Origin: Rhizobium sp. Q54 | GTDB taxonomy: Bacteria > Pseudomonadota > Alphaproteobacteria > Rhizobiales > Beijerinckiaceae | Assembly: GCA_945903655.1 (NCBI GenBank) | Contig: CAMDOY010000014.1 | Coordinates: 1 to 22,354 of the forward strand | Reading direction: 5' to 3' | DNA: 22,354 bases | Part shown: positions 15,576 to 22,315 of the stretch, in pieces | Layout: every line of letters begins with the position of its first letter | Numbering within the stretch: position 1 is the stretch's first letter | Notes under the pieces: generated by a model | The model's input: only the letters and a program-made list of their open reading frames with translations | Database searches by the model: none | Told to the model about the DNA's origin: nothing | Program-made: the position numbers and the translations under genes

Positions 15576-16226
15576 TCAGTCCTGATTCTTCGCAGCGACG
15601 CTGCCGGGGCCGCTGACGCCGTCCAACCCATAAAGGCTCTTCAGCGAGGTCAGGCCACCCGAGGGTTCGGAGCCGACGCGACCGCTCTGCGAGCCGATAT
15701 GCACCGGACGGCCTGCGGCGAGATCGTCAATCAACCTGGCGAAATTCGTGGGCGTCAGATCTTCGTAGTAATCATCGTTGATCTGCACCATCGGCGCATT
15801 GCAGCAGGCGCCGAGGCACTCGACTTCGAGCCAGGAGAACTTGCCATCCGCGCGGACCTGGCGTTGCGGGCCGATTTTCTCTTCGCAGACTTTCTTGATG
15901 TCCTCGGCGCCGCGCAGCATGCAGGGCGTGGTGCCGCAGAGCTGGATGAAGTGCTTTCCCACCGGCGCGAGATTGAACATTGAATAGAAGGTGGCGATCT
16001 CCAGCACCCGGATATAGGGCATGTCCAGGATCTCCGCGACCTTCTCGATGGCGGGCTTGGGCAGCCAGTAATCGTGCTGGGCCTGCGCCTTCCACAGCAG
16101 CGGGATCACCGCCGAGGCCTGACGCCCCTGGGGATATTTGGCGATCTGCGCATCGCACCAGGCCCGATTTTCAGGCGTGAAGTCGAAGCTCGCGGGTTGC
16201 TCGTCGGCGAGTCTGCGTACCGTCAT
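15576..16226 (-). CDS. nuoE: NADH-quinone oxidoreductase subunit E
   Basis: The 24-kDa-type subunit with a thioredoxin-like [2Fe-2S] domain (cluster N1a). The ligands C97, C102, C137 and C141 are in the expected C-x4-C ... C-x3-C pattern, and the helical N-terminal half includes A-T-F-Y-S-M-F-N (78-85). At 216 residues it exceeds the roughly 166 residues of E. coli NuoE. The extra C-terminal tail (about 175-216) is rich in Gly and Ser with no fold I recognise; tails of variable length are common in alphaproteobacterial NuoE. The ATG overlaps the stop of the small upstream orf as ATGA. Confidence 0.97.
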   Translation of the reverse strand: MTVRRLADEQPASFDFTPENRAWCDAQIAKYPQGRQASAVIPLLWKAQAQHDYWLPKPAIEKVAEILDMPYIRVLEIATFYSMFNLAPVGKHFIQLCGTTPCMLRGAEDIKKVCEEKIGPQRQVRADGKFSWLEVECLGACCNAPMVQINDDYYEDLTPTNFARLIDDLAAGRPVHIGSQSGRVGSEPSGGLTSLKSLYGLDGVSGPGSVAAKNQD

Positions 16227-16453
16227 GAAGGCGTATTCCCGGAACGATGGCGCTGGGCGGCGACCAGCAGCGCGAAAAGAATGAAGGGACCGCCGACCAG
16301 CGAGTGCCAGATCAGCGTTTCAATGCCCTCCTGGGAGGTCCAGAACATCGGTCGTCCCGCAAGCAGGTCGAAGAAAATCCGGCTGACGACCAGAAACACG
16401 GCCGTCACCACCAGAAATCTGACCAGTTCTTGCAGACGATCGCCAATGTTCAT
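16223..16453 (-). CDS. Small two-helix membrane protein between nuoD and nuoE, unknown
   Basis: I do not recognise this 76-residue protein. It has two hydrophobic helices (about 10-31 and 47-66) separated by a short loop with Trp, Gln and Glu (33-46), and a short basic and polar C-terminus. It is almost certainly translated: its ATG (16453-16451) overlaps the nuoD stop as ATGA, and its TGA stop overlaps the nuoE ATG as ATGA. nuoD and nuoE are soluble peripheral-arm subunits, so a membrane protein between them is out of pattern. Small unidentified reading frames are known in the complex I operons of Paracoccus and Rhodobacter, but I cannot tell whether this one is related. An accessory or assembly role is inference from position. 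Confidence 0.78.
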   Translation of the reverse strand: MNIGDRLQELVRFLVVTAVFLVVSRIFFDLLAGRPMFWTSQEGIETLIWHSLVGGPFILFALLVAAQRHRSGNTPS

Positions 16454-17643
16454 CGATCAACCTCGCCGAAGACGATGTCGATGGAGCCAAGGATGGCCGA
16501 GACGTCCGCGAGCATGTGCTTGCGGCAGAGGAAGTCCATGGCCTGCAGATGGGCGAAGCCGGGCGCGCGTATCTTGCAGCGGTAGGGCTTGTCCGTGCCG
16601 TCGGCGACGAGATAGACGCCGAACTCGCCCTTGGGCGCCTCAACCGCCGCATAGACCTCGCCAGCGGGGACCTTGAAGCCCTCGGTATAGAGCTTGAAGT
16701 GATGGATGAGCGCTTCCATGGAACGCTTCATCTCGGCGCGGCTGGGCGGCACCACCTTGCCCTGCGTGGAGGACACCGCGCCCACGCGCTCCGTGCCCAT
16801 CAACCGCTCGACGCATTGCTTCATGATGCGCACGGACTGGCGCATCTCTTCCATTCGCACGACCTGACGAGCGTAGCAATCACCATGCTTGCCCACGGGA
16901 ATATCGAATTCCAGCTCCTCGTAGCACTCATAGGGCTGGGAGCGACGCAGGTCCCAGGCCGCGCCAGAGCCGCGCAGCACCGGCCCGGAGAAGCCGAGCG
17001 CCCAGCACTGCTCCAGCGTGACAATGCCGATATCGACATTGCGCTGCTTGAAGATGCGGTTCTCGATGAAAAGGTCTTCCAGATCGTCGCACACCTTCAG
17101 GAAGGGGTCGCACCAGGCGCCGATGTCCGCCACCAGCTTTTCCGGCAGATCCTGATGGACGCCGCCCGGGCGGAAGTAATTGGCGTGCATGCGCGCGCCC
17201 GACGCGCGCTCGTAGAAGACCATCAGCTTCTCGCGCTCCTCGAAGCCCCACAGCGGCGGGGTGAGCGCACCCACGTCCATGGCCTGGGTGGTCACGTTGA
17301 GAAGATGGGAGAGAATACGGCCAATTTCGGAATAGAGGACGCGGATCAACTGGCCGCGCTTGGGCACATCCATGCCGAGCAGCTTCTCGATGGCCAGGCA
17401 GAAGGCATGCTCCTGATTCATCGGCGCGCAATAGTCCAGCCGGTCGAAATAAGGTACGTTCTGCGCATAGGTGCGCGCTTCCATCAGCTTTTCAGTGCCG
17501 CGATGCAGCAGGCCGATATGCGGATCGACGCGCTCCACCACTTCGCCATCAAGCTCCAGCACCAGGCGCAGCACGCCATGGGCCGCCGGATGCTGCGGGC
17601 CGAAGTTGATCGAGAAATTTCGGACGGCGGGTTGCTCGGTCAT
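16450..17643 (-). CDS. nuoD: NADH-quinone oxidoreductase subunit D
   Basis: A 397-residue 49-kDa-type subunit that forms, with NuoB, the quinone-reduction site. It is related to the large subunit of [NiFe] hydrogenases but lacks the metal-binding cysteines. The quinone-site residues are present at the family spacing of 49: His in H-P-A-A-H-G-V-L-R-L (H22) and Tyr in D-R-L-D-Y (Y71). The H-I-G-L-L-H-R-G-T-E-K-L (42-53) and C-terminal I-L-G-S-I-D-I-V-F-G-E-V-D-R blocks confirm the full length. It is separate from nuoC, with a 12-bp gap. Confidence 0.98.
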   Translation of the reverse strand: MTEQPAVRNFSINFGPQHPAAHGVLRLVLELDGEVVERVDPHIGLLHRGTEKLMEARTYAQNVPYFDRLDYCAPMNQEHAFCLAIEKLLGMDVPKRGQLIRVLYSEIGRILSHLLNVTTQAMDVGALTPPLWGFEEREKLMVFYERASGARMHANYFRPGGVHQDLPEKLVADIGAWCDPFLKVCDDLEDLFIENRIFKQRNVDIGIVTLEQCWALGFSGPVLRGSGAAWDLRRSQPYECYEELEFDIPVGKHGDCYARQVVRMEEMRQSVRIMKQCVERLMGTERVGAVSSTQGKVVPPSRAEMKRSMEALIHHFKLYTEGFKVPAGEVYAAVEAPKGEFGVYLVADGTDKPYRCKIRAPGFAHLQAMDFLCRKHMLADVSAILGSIDIVFGEVDR

Positions 17644-17655
17644 TGAACGGCGCCC

Positions 17656-18288
17656 TCAGCTTGCTTTTTCATCGCCCGGCAGCGCCTGCGGAATGGCGCC
17701 TTCCCATGGCGAGAGGAAATCGAACTGGCGGAATTCCTGGTTGAGGCGCACGGGCTCATAGACCACGCGCTTCTCCATGTCGTCGTAGCGGACCTCGACG
17801 AAGCCGGTCATGGGGAAATCCTTGCGCAGCGGATGCCCCTCGAAACCATAGTCCGTGAGAATGCGGCGCAGGTCAGGATGGCCGGAAAAGAGCACGCCGA
17901 ACATGTCGTAGGTCTCGCGCTCGAACCAATCGGCCGCCGGGAAGACCGTGCAGGCCGAGGGGATCGTCTCCCCCTCGCCCACCGCCGCCTTGATGCGCAC
18001 CCGCTGGTTCAGGCGCGGCGACAGCAGATGATAGACCACGTCAAACCGCTTCGCCCGCGCGGGATAATCGGTCGCGGTAATGTCGATGAAGCAGATGAAC
18101 TGACAGGCGGCGTCGCTGCGCAGATGGGTCAGCACATCGAGGATACGCGGCGCCTCGGCGACCACATTCAGCTCGCCATATTCCACATAGGCGCGGGTCA
18201 CGGCGCCCGGCAGGGCGGCGGCGATGGCCGCGCCAAGGATGGCGAGGGGATCGCCCGGGGCTGCTTCGCTGTTCTGTGCGTCGTCCAT
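17656..18288 (-). CDS. nuoC: NADH-quinone oxidoreductase subunit C
   Basis: A 210-residue 30-kDa-type subunit of the peripheral arm; it has no cofactor and packs against NuoD. The family block is complete: E-R-E-T-Y-D-M-F-G-V-L-F-S-G-H-P-D-L-R-R-I-L, followed by D-Y-G-F-E-G-H-P-L-R-K-D-F-P (about 143-180). The N-terminal region (1-40) is rich in Ala and less conserved. The gene is not fused to nuoD, unlike E. coli. It starts 44 bp after nuoB, the longest gap between adjacent nuo genes. Confidence 0.97.
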   Translation of the reverse strand: MDDAQNSEAAPGDPLAILGAAIAAALPGAVTRAYVEYGELNVVAEAPRILDVLTHLRSDAACQFICFIDITATDYPARAKRFDVVYHLLSPRLNQRVRIKAAVGEGETIPSACTVFPAADWFERETYDMFGVLFSGHPDLRRILTDYGFEGHPLRKDFPMTGFVEVRYDDMEKRVVYEPVRLNQEFRQFDFLSPWEGAIPQALPGDEKAS

Positions 18289-18332
18289 GTCACCAGCCAG
18301 AAAGGGTCCGCCGGCCGAAGCCGGAGGACGGG

Positions 18333-18905
18333 TTAGCGCTCGATCGTGCCCAGACGCCGGATCTTCTTTTGCAGGAGCAGAACCCCATACAGAAGCGCCT
18401 CGGCGGAGGGCGGACAGCCCGGCACATAGATGTCGACCGGCACGATGCGGTCGCAGCCACGCACGACGGAGTAGGAATAGTGGTAATAGCCGCCGCCATT
18501 GGCGCAGGAGCCCATGGAGATGACGTAGCGGGGCTCCGGCATCTGGTCATAGACCTTGCGCAGGGCCGGCGCCATCTTGTTGGTGAGCGTGCCCGCGACG
18601 ATCATCACGTCGGACTGGCGGGGCGAGGCGCGCGGGGCGAAGCCGAATCGCTCGGCGTCGTAGCGCGGCATGGACATCTGCATCATCTCGACGGCGCAGC
18701 AGGCCAGGCCAAAGGTCATCCACATCAGCGAGCCCGTGCGGGCCCAGTTGATGAGGTCGTCGGTGGAGGTGACGATGAAACCCTTGTCGGCGAGCTGATC
18801 GTTCATGCTCACGAAAAAGGGATCATTGGCGCCCACGGGCTTTCCCGTGTTCGGGTCGATGATGCCCCGCGGCTGCTGGGCGACCATGGTCTGGTTCAAT
18901 CCCAT
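18333..18905 (-). CDS. nuoB: NADH-quinone oxidoreductase subunit B
   Basis: A 190-residue subunit carrying the terminal [4Fe-4S] cluster N2, which donates electrons to quinone. The ligands C69-C70 (tandem), C134 and C164 are all present, in G-L-A-C-C-A-V-E-M, M-G-S-C-A-N-G-G-G and V-P-G-C-P-P. An ATG at 18926 would add seven residues. I chose 18905 because AAGGGAG ends 7 nt upstream of it, and because it overlaps nuoA by only 10 bp. The N-terminal extension with I-I-D-P-N-T-G-K-P-V-G is typical of alphaproteobacterial NuoB. Confidence 0.97.
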   Translation of the reverse strand: MGLNQTMVAQQPRGIIDPNTGKPVGANDPFFVSMNDQLADKGFIVTSTDDLINWARTGSLMWMTFGLACCAVEMMQMSMPRYDAERFGFAPRASPRQSDVMIVAGTLTNKMAPALRKVYDQMPEPRYVISMGSCANGGGYYHYSYSVVRGCDRIVPVDIYVPGCPPSAEALLYGVLLLQKKIRRLGTIER

Positions 18906-19261
18906 TCGAGGGCTCCCTTGCGCCATTCATAGATGAAACCAATGGTCAAAACGCCCAGAAACAGGATCATCGACCAGAAGCCAAAGAGCCCCACGTCCTT
19001 GAAGGCGACCGCCCAGGGAAACAGGAAGGCGACCTCGAGGTCGAAGATGATGAAGAGCAGCGAGACCAGATAGAAGCGCACGTCGAACTTCATGCGCGCA
19101 TCGTCGAACGCGTTGAATCCGCACTCATAAGCCGACAGCTTCTCCGAATCCGGAGCCTTGAAGGCGAGCACGAAGGGCGCGACCAGAAGGGCTGCGGCGA
19201 GGAAGCCGGCGACGCCCATGAAGATCACGAGGGGCAGATACTCTTCCAAATAAGACGGCAT
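18896..19261 (-). CDS. nuoA: NADH-quinone oxidoreductase subunit A
   Basis: A 121-residue complex I membrane subunit (ND3 homologue) with three helices (about 8-33, 62-84, 92-112). The conserved loop with Y-E-C-G-F (45-49) contains the Cys that switches exposure in the active/deactive transition of mitochondrial ND3. D-L-E-V-A-F-L-F-P-W (74-83) carries the membrane Glu (E76). It is the first gene of the operon. The region just before the ATG has no strong ribosome-binding sequence, so initiation may depend on the structured leader or be modest. Confidence 0.97.
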   Translation of the reverse strand: MPSYLEEYLPLVIFMGVAGFLAAALLVAPFVLAFKAPDSEKLSAYECGFNAFDDARMKFDVRFYLVSLLFIIFDLEVAFLFPWAVAFKDVGLFGFWSMILFLGVLTIGFIYEWRKGALEWD

Positions 19262-19466
19262 CTAAGCATCCGGAAGCTCGAGGAGAGCGTACGACCATAC
19301 GCAGGCACTGCGACCTGACCGCAGCATGCCCACGGCGACCGTCGCCCCGGAAGACGGTGGAGCACTACCGCAGCGCACATTATGGCGCAAGATGGACATT
19401 GGCCGCAGGGGCCCCTTTTCGGTTCATGATGAAAATAGAACGGGACGGGGCGGCAGCCCCGAGGGC
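19262..19466 (-). promoter_or_regulatory. nuo operon leader / promoter region
   Basis: This 205-bp gap between the CHR pair and nuoA must contain the main nuo promoter unless transcription runs through from upstream. On the minus strand the best -10-like hexamer is CATAAT (19384-19379); the -35 at the proper distance is poor, so this is only a suggestion. Nearby there is an odd palindrome GGCGAC-C-GTCGCC (19334-19346). A stem GCGTA-N6-TACGC (19287-19302) falls inside the presumed untranslated leader, 26 nt from the ATG. Confidence 0.35.
19446..19461 (-). terminator. Possible weak terminator after the CHR gene pair
   Basis: On the minus strand a perfect 6-bp stem (CGGGGC-TGCC-GCCCCG) starts 5 bp after the stop of the second CHR gene. 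About 5 nt later a T-rich stretch follows (GTTCTATTTT). The T tract is displaced and broken, so termination may be partial and some read-through into nuoA is possible. Confidence 0.4.
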
Positions 19467-20018
19467 TCAGACCAGGCTCATTAACCCCGTGCGATAGGCG
19501 AGAACGCCGACCAGAGCGCCGGAGCCAATCACCCAAAGGGGATTTCGTTTCATGTAATGCATGAATAATGCTGTAAAAAGCGTCAGACCGTAACCAACGG
19601 CGTCATGATTGGCGGCCTGGGCGGTGATCGTGCCCGAAGCGAGCATGAGACCGACGACGACCGGGGCGAGCCCCACCTTCACAGCCCTGAGCCAGGCTGC
19701 GTCCTTCAGCCGCTCCATGCCCCGCCAGCTGAAATAGGCGATGCAGCTGGGCGGCACCACAATGGCGAAGGTGGAGACCAGAAGCCCCGGCAGGCCCGCG
19801 ACCTGCCAGCCAATCAGACTCACGATCAGCATGTTGGGGCCCGGGGCGATCTGCGCCAGAGCCACGGTTTTGGCGAAATCCGGACTCGTCATGAAACCGT
19901 GGAGATCGACGATCTGCCGATGAAACTCCGGAATCAGAGTGCTGGCGCCGCCCATGGAGAAAAAAGCGGAGGAGATGAAGATGATCAAAAGACCAGAGAG
20001 CGCGTCCTCATCCTTCAT
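19467..20018 (-). CDS. CHR (chromate transporter-like) half protein, second of pair
   Basis: A 183-residue membrane protein of the chromate ion transporter (CHR) family, short single-domain form. Such proteins usually work as pairs in place of the two-domain ChrA. The family features are S-M-G-G near 21-24, A-L-A-Q-I-A-P-G-P-N (53-62) and a following helix with V-P-P-S. Five to six hydrophobic segments are visible. The ATG at 20018 overlaps the stop of the upstream partner as ATGA. The frame is open further upstream, but that part lies inside the partner. The substrate is unproven: CHR proteins include sulfate-regulated and uncharacterised members, and no chrB-type regulator is visible here. 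Confidence 0.85.
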   Translation of the reverse strand: MKDEDALSGLLIIFISSAFFSMGGASTLIPEFHRQIVDLHGFMTSPDFAKTVALAQIAPGPNMLIVSLIGWQVAGLPGLLVSTFAIVVPPSCIAYFSWRGMERLKDAAWLRAVKVGLAPVVVGLMLASGTITAQAANHDAVGYGLTLFTALFMHYMKRNPLWVIGSGALVGVLAYRTGLMSLV

Positions 20019-20584
20019 GAGCGCTTCCCCGCCCGGCTCGCCAGCAGAACCGAAGAGGATCCGATGACCACGATGACCAGCCAAAGGGGCGCCCGGAAAA
20101 AGCTCACGGCCACGAAGGTCGTCAGGGCGAAAGCGATGGGCGCCGCCCGCCAGACCACCCCCAGCCCCAACTTGGTGGCGGTCGCCACGATCAGACCCGC
20201 CGCTGCGGAAGCTGCGCCCGCCATGGCCGCCCGCACATCGGGCAGATAGGAGAAGTGGTCATAGGTCATGGCCACGGCGATGAGAATCAGCAGGGGCATC
20301 AGCAGCAGGGCGCTCATGGAGACCACTGAGCCCAGGGCGCCCTGATAACGCGCGCCGATCATGATGGTGCAGTTCATGATATTGCCGCCCGGCAGAATCG
20401 AGCAGATGGCGAAAAGCTCGGAGAATTCCTTCTTGCCCAGCCACCGCCGCTTCTCGACGATCATGTAATAGGCGGACATGGCCAGCCCGCCGAAGCCCAG
20501 CAGGCCGATGATGAGGAAGCCCGTGAACAGCTCAGGGAGGCTGACTTCGCGCGCAGCGACGCTCTGGGGTGGCGGTTGATCCAA
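20015..20584 (-). CDS. CHR (chromate transporter-like) half protein, first of pair
   Basis: About 189 residues and five to six hydrophobic segments, homologous in layout to the other half. The family motifs are divergent: F-G-G-L (31-34) stands where F-G-G-P is usual, and L-P-G-G-N (64-68) stands where the P-G-P motif is usual. No ATG lies near the expected N-terminus. A TTG at 20584 has GAGG 6 nt upstream and is my choice; a TTG at 20656 would add 24 residues. The pair probably forms a heterodimer, one member keeping P-G-P and the other not. The start codon is uncertain; the family call is fairly safe. Confidence 0.8.
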   Translation of the reverse strand: MDQPPPQSVAAREVSLPELFTGFLIIGLLGFGGLAMSAYYMIVEKRRWLGKKEFSELFAICSILPGGNIMNCTIMIGARYQGALGSVVSMSALLLMPLLILIAVAMTYDHFSYLPDVRAAMAGAASAAAGLIVATATKLGLGVVWRAAPIAFALTTFVAVSFFRAPLWLVIVVIGSSSVLLASRAGKRS

Positions 20585-20741
20585 GATGGGCCTCGCGGGG
20601 ATGTGAACCTGTCGTACAAGCCCGAAACGCCCCTGCAAAGGGGGATGAGGCGCCAATCAGGCAAACGCGGCCTTTTCCGCAGGTTCAAAAGCATTTTTTT
20701 CAATCCGGCGCATCGTTGGGGAAAAGAACGCAGGATTGCCC

Positions 20742-20770
20742 TTGACTAGCTCGCCCCCCTGCCTTAATCC
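20742..20770 (+). promoter_or_regulatory. Candidate promoter of tRNA-Asp
   Basis: TTGACT at 20742-20747 is a good -35 match and lies about 65 bp upstream of the tRNA. The -10 is weak: TAATCC (20765-20770) at 17-bp spacing, or CTTAAT (20763-20768) at 15 bp. Position and the -35 support it; the -10 does not discriminate. Confidence 0.4.
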
Positions 20771-20812
20771 GCAGTTCTCGCATGTGACGCGCCTCTGGCG
20801 CGGATGCGCTGC

Positions 20813-20888
<76 letters not shown>

Positions 20889-20889
<1 letters not shown>

Positions 20890-20904
20890 TTTCCTTCGGG
20901 AAAT
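20889..20904 (+). other. UUCG-capped hairpin just after tRNA-Asp
   Basis: A perfect 6-bp stem ATTTCC-TTCG-GGAAAT begins at the last base of the tRNA CCA end. The UUCG loop is a stable tetraloop. No T tract follows, so it may be a 3' processing or stabilising structure, or a factor-assisted terminator, rather than a canonical intrinsic terminator. Confidence 0.5.
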
Positions 20905-21331
20905 CAGAGATTTATAGTTGAACAGCGCTTCTCGTCTGGGCGTTTTTCCAGGGCATCGCATGCGCTGGACCAAGCGTTCTTCTTGTTTCGCACTGGTCAT
21001 GGGTCGGCGTTGCTTTGGCGCCCTGTGGCCATTCACAAGCAACGCCAATCCGCGCAAGATTACCCAGGCTGATCCACGCTTGGCTCCACCGCCCTCACCT
21101 TGTCAGGCTCCGCAAACACCATCGTCACAGGGACGTGTAGAAAAGGTTGCATGGCGACCATTGCTTTATTTGCACCGGAAGCTTATGTTGCGGCTATCGA
21201 AACTTCGGCCGACGGCTAGGCCAGCACCGTGATCTTGTCCGGCGCATTTCTATCCTTCATCCAAAGCGGCTCGATAGTCGTTCAGCTTGTCGCTGGTCGG
21301 CTCCTCTACACGTGCGAAGAAAGGGTCTCCC
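20905..21331. other. Non-coding region / long leader upstream of the cold-shock gene
   Basis: I see no credible gene in these 427 bases; the open frames here have no recognisable homology. Two inverted repeats stand out. The first is a 10-bp perfect one at 21006-21015 / 21037-21046. The second is a 9-bp perfect long-range one at 21133-21141 / 21305-21313. The downstream arm of the second ends 7 nt before the AAGGG ribosome-binding site (21321-21325) of the cold-shock gene. No clear sigma-70 promoter could be picked. Confidence 0.5.
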
Positions 21332-21541
21332 ATGGCTACGGGAACCGTGAAATGGTTTAATGCGACGAAGGGCTATGGATTCATCCAGCCCGATGATGGC
21401 TCCAAGGACGTTTTCGTCCATATCAGCGCCGTCGAACGGGCCGGCATGAGCGGGCTCAACGAAGGCCAGAAAATCGCCTATGAGCTCGTCGCCGACAAGC
21501 GCACCGGCAAGTCCTCCGCTGCGAACCTTCGCGCCGCTTGA
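21332..21541 (+). CDS. cspA: Cold-shock domain protein (CspA family)
   Basis: A 69-residue single cold-shock domain protein that binds single-stranded RNA and DNA, melting RNA structure and helping translation. Both nucleic-acid-binding motifs are visible: RNP1-like K-G-Y-G-F-I (13-18) and RNP2-like V-F-V-H-I-S (27-32), with the K-W-F-N start (7-10). The ATG at 21332 follows AAGGG by 6 nt. An in-frame upstream reading from 21287 would add a non-homologous leader and is rejected. It is transcribed alone, from a long leader to the terminator at 21580. Whether this paralogue is cold-induced cannot be told from sequence. Confidence 0.96.
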   Translation: MATGTVKWFNATKGYGFIQPDDGSKDVFVHISAVERAGMSGLNEGQKIAYELVADKRTGKSSAANLRAA

Positions 21542-21579
21542 GAGACGGGATGCAGGCCTGAGAGCCGCGTCATCCACCA

Positions 21580-21607
21580 GCCTCCCTGTCCGCAGGGAGG
21601 CTTTTTT
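21580..21607 (+). terminator. Intrinsic terminator of the cold-shock gene
   Basis: A perfect 9-bp stem (GCCTCCCTG / CAGGGAGGC) around a TCCG loop, followed immediately by six T. It lies 38 bp after the csp stop. The minus strand lacks a T tract after the stem, so it should work mainly in the plus direction; the converging minus-strand gene ends 16 bp away. Confidence 0.95.
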
Positions 21608-21622
21608 GTGTCAAACTTGAGC

Positions 21623-22315
21623 TTAATAAGACTGTCCGCCAAGCCGCCAACGCTTCAGCTCGCTGGGGGTGACGATGTGGACATGATCGGGATGGACCTT
21701 CTCCGCCGTGTAGATCAGATCCTTGCTCACGCCCATCGCGCTGGCGTAATCGGCAAGCTGGGCAACGAACTGGGGTGAACCAAAGGTGCGTTTCCCCGTG
21801 GCCTTTCCTGACGCGACATCGCGCGCGTCCTCGTAAAAGAACATGCGATGAATGCCCACGAGGCTGGAGGGCGGCACGATGCGCTTCTTCGCGCCCATGA
21901 AGGCGTAGACGCAGGCCGAGAAGCACCGCGCGCCCGGCACATTGACGGCGGGGCCCTGCCCAGCCTGCGTTGGTTCGATGCGCGCCACGACCGCCAAAAC
22001 GCCGGTTTTGCGAAACATGCGCCCCAACCGCATGGAGGCCTCGACCCCACCGCCCGGCGAATGCAGGAAAACAATGCTGCGCACGCGCGGGTCATCCAAA
22101 CGGGCAGCCACGAATTGCATGAACTTCCGGGGCGTATCGTTCTTGATCTCGCCCTCCGCGCCGATGACCTGAGGGCATTTTTCCCCGCATTCGGCGGGAT
22201 CGCCAAAGGGGAGCAGCCGAAACCGCATGTCGGCGGCGAGGCTAGGCTGTACGAAGGCGCAGACCGCGAGAAGGGCCGACAAAAAGAGCGCTTTCACGAA
22301 CGAGGCCGGGGACAT
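21623..22315 (-). CDS. Secreted ClpP/crotonase-fold protein (COG3904-like)
   Basis: A 230-residue protein with a Sec-type signal peptide (hydrophobic core about 8-22, likely cleavage after S-L-A near residue 27), hence periplasmic. The mature part resembles the COG3904 'predicted periplasmic protein' group with a ClpP/crotonase-like fold. It has H-S-P-G-G-G (85-90), where the oxyanion-type glycines sit, C-F-S-A-C (131-135), whose Ser133 occupies the nucleophile position, and G-I-H-R-M (154-158) with a possible catalytic His156. The paired cysteines may form a disulfide. Protease activity is unproven for the group. The start at 22315 has AAGG 8 nt upstream. It converges on the csp gene and is not linked to other genes in the window. 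Confidence 0.8.
   Translation of the reverse strand: MSPASFVKALFLSALLAVCAFVQPSLAADMRFRLLPFGDPAECGEKCPQVIGAEGEIKNDTPRKFMQFVAARLDDPRVRSIVFLHSPGGGVEASMRLGRMFRKTGVLAVVARIEPTQAGQGPAVNVPGARCFSACVYAFMGAKKRIVPPSSLVGIHRMFFYEDARDVASGKATGKRTFGSPQFVAQLADYASAMGVSKDLIYTAEKVHPDHVHIVTPSELKRWRLGGQSY

Noticed and set aside
13577..15616. 679-codon plus-strand open frame antisense to nuoG and nuoF
   Set aside because: Same composition artefact; it spans two clearly functional genes on the other strand and shows no family motifs.
19225..19536. 103-codon minus-strand frame between the CHR pair and nuoA
   Set aside because: It overlaps both neighbours in another frame, has a low-complexity product and no initiation signal.
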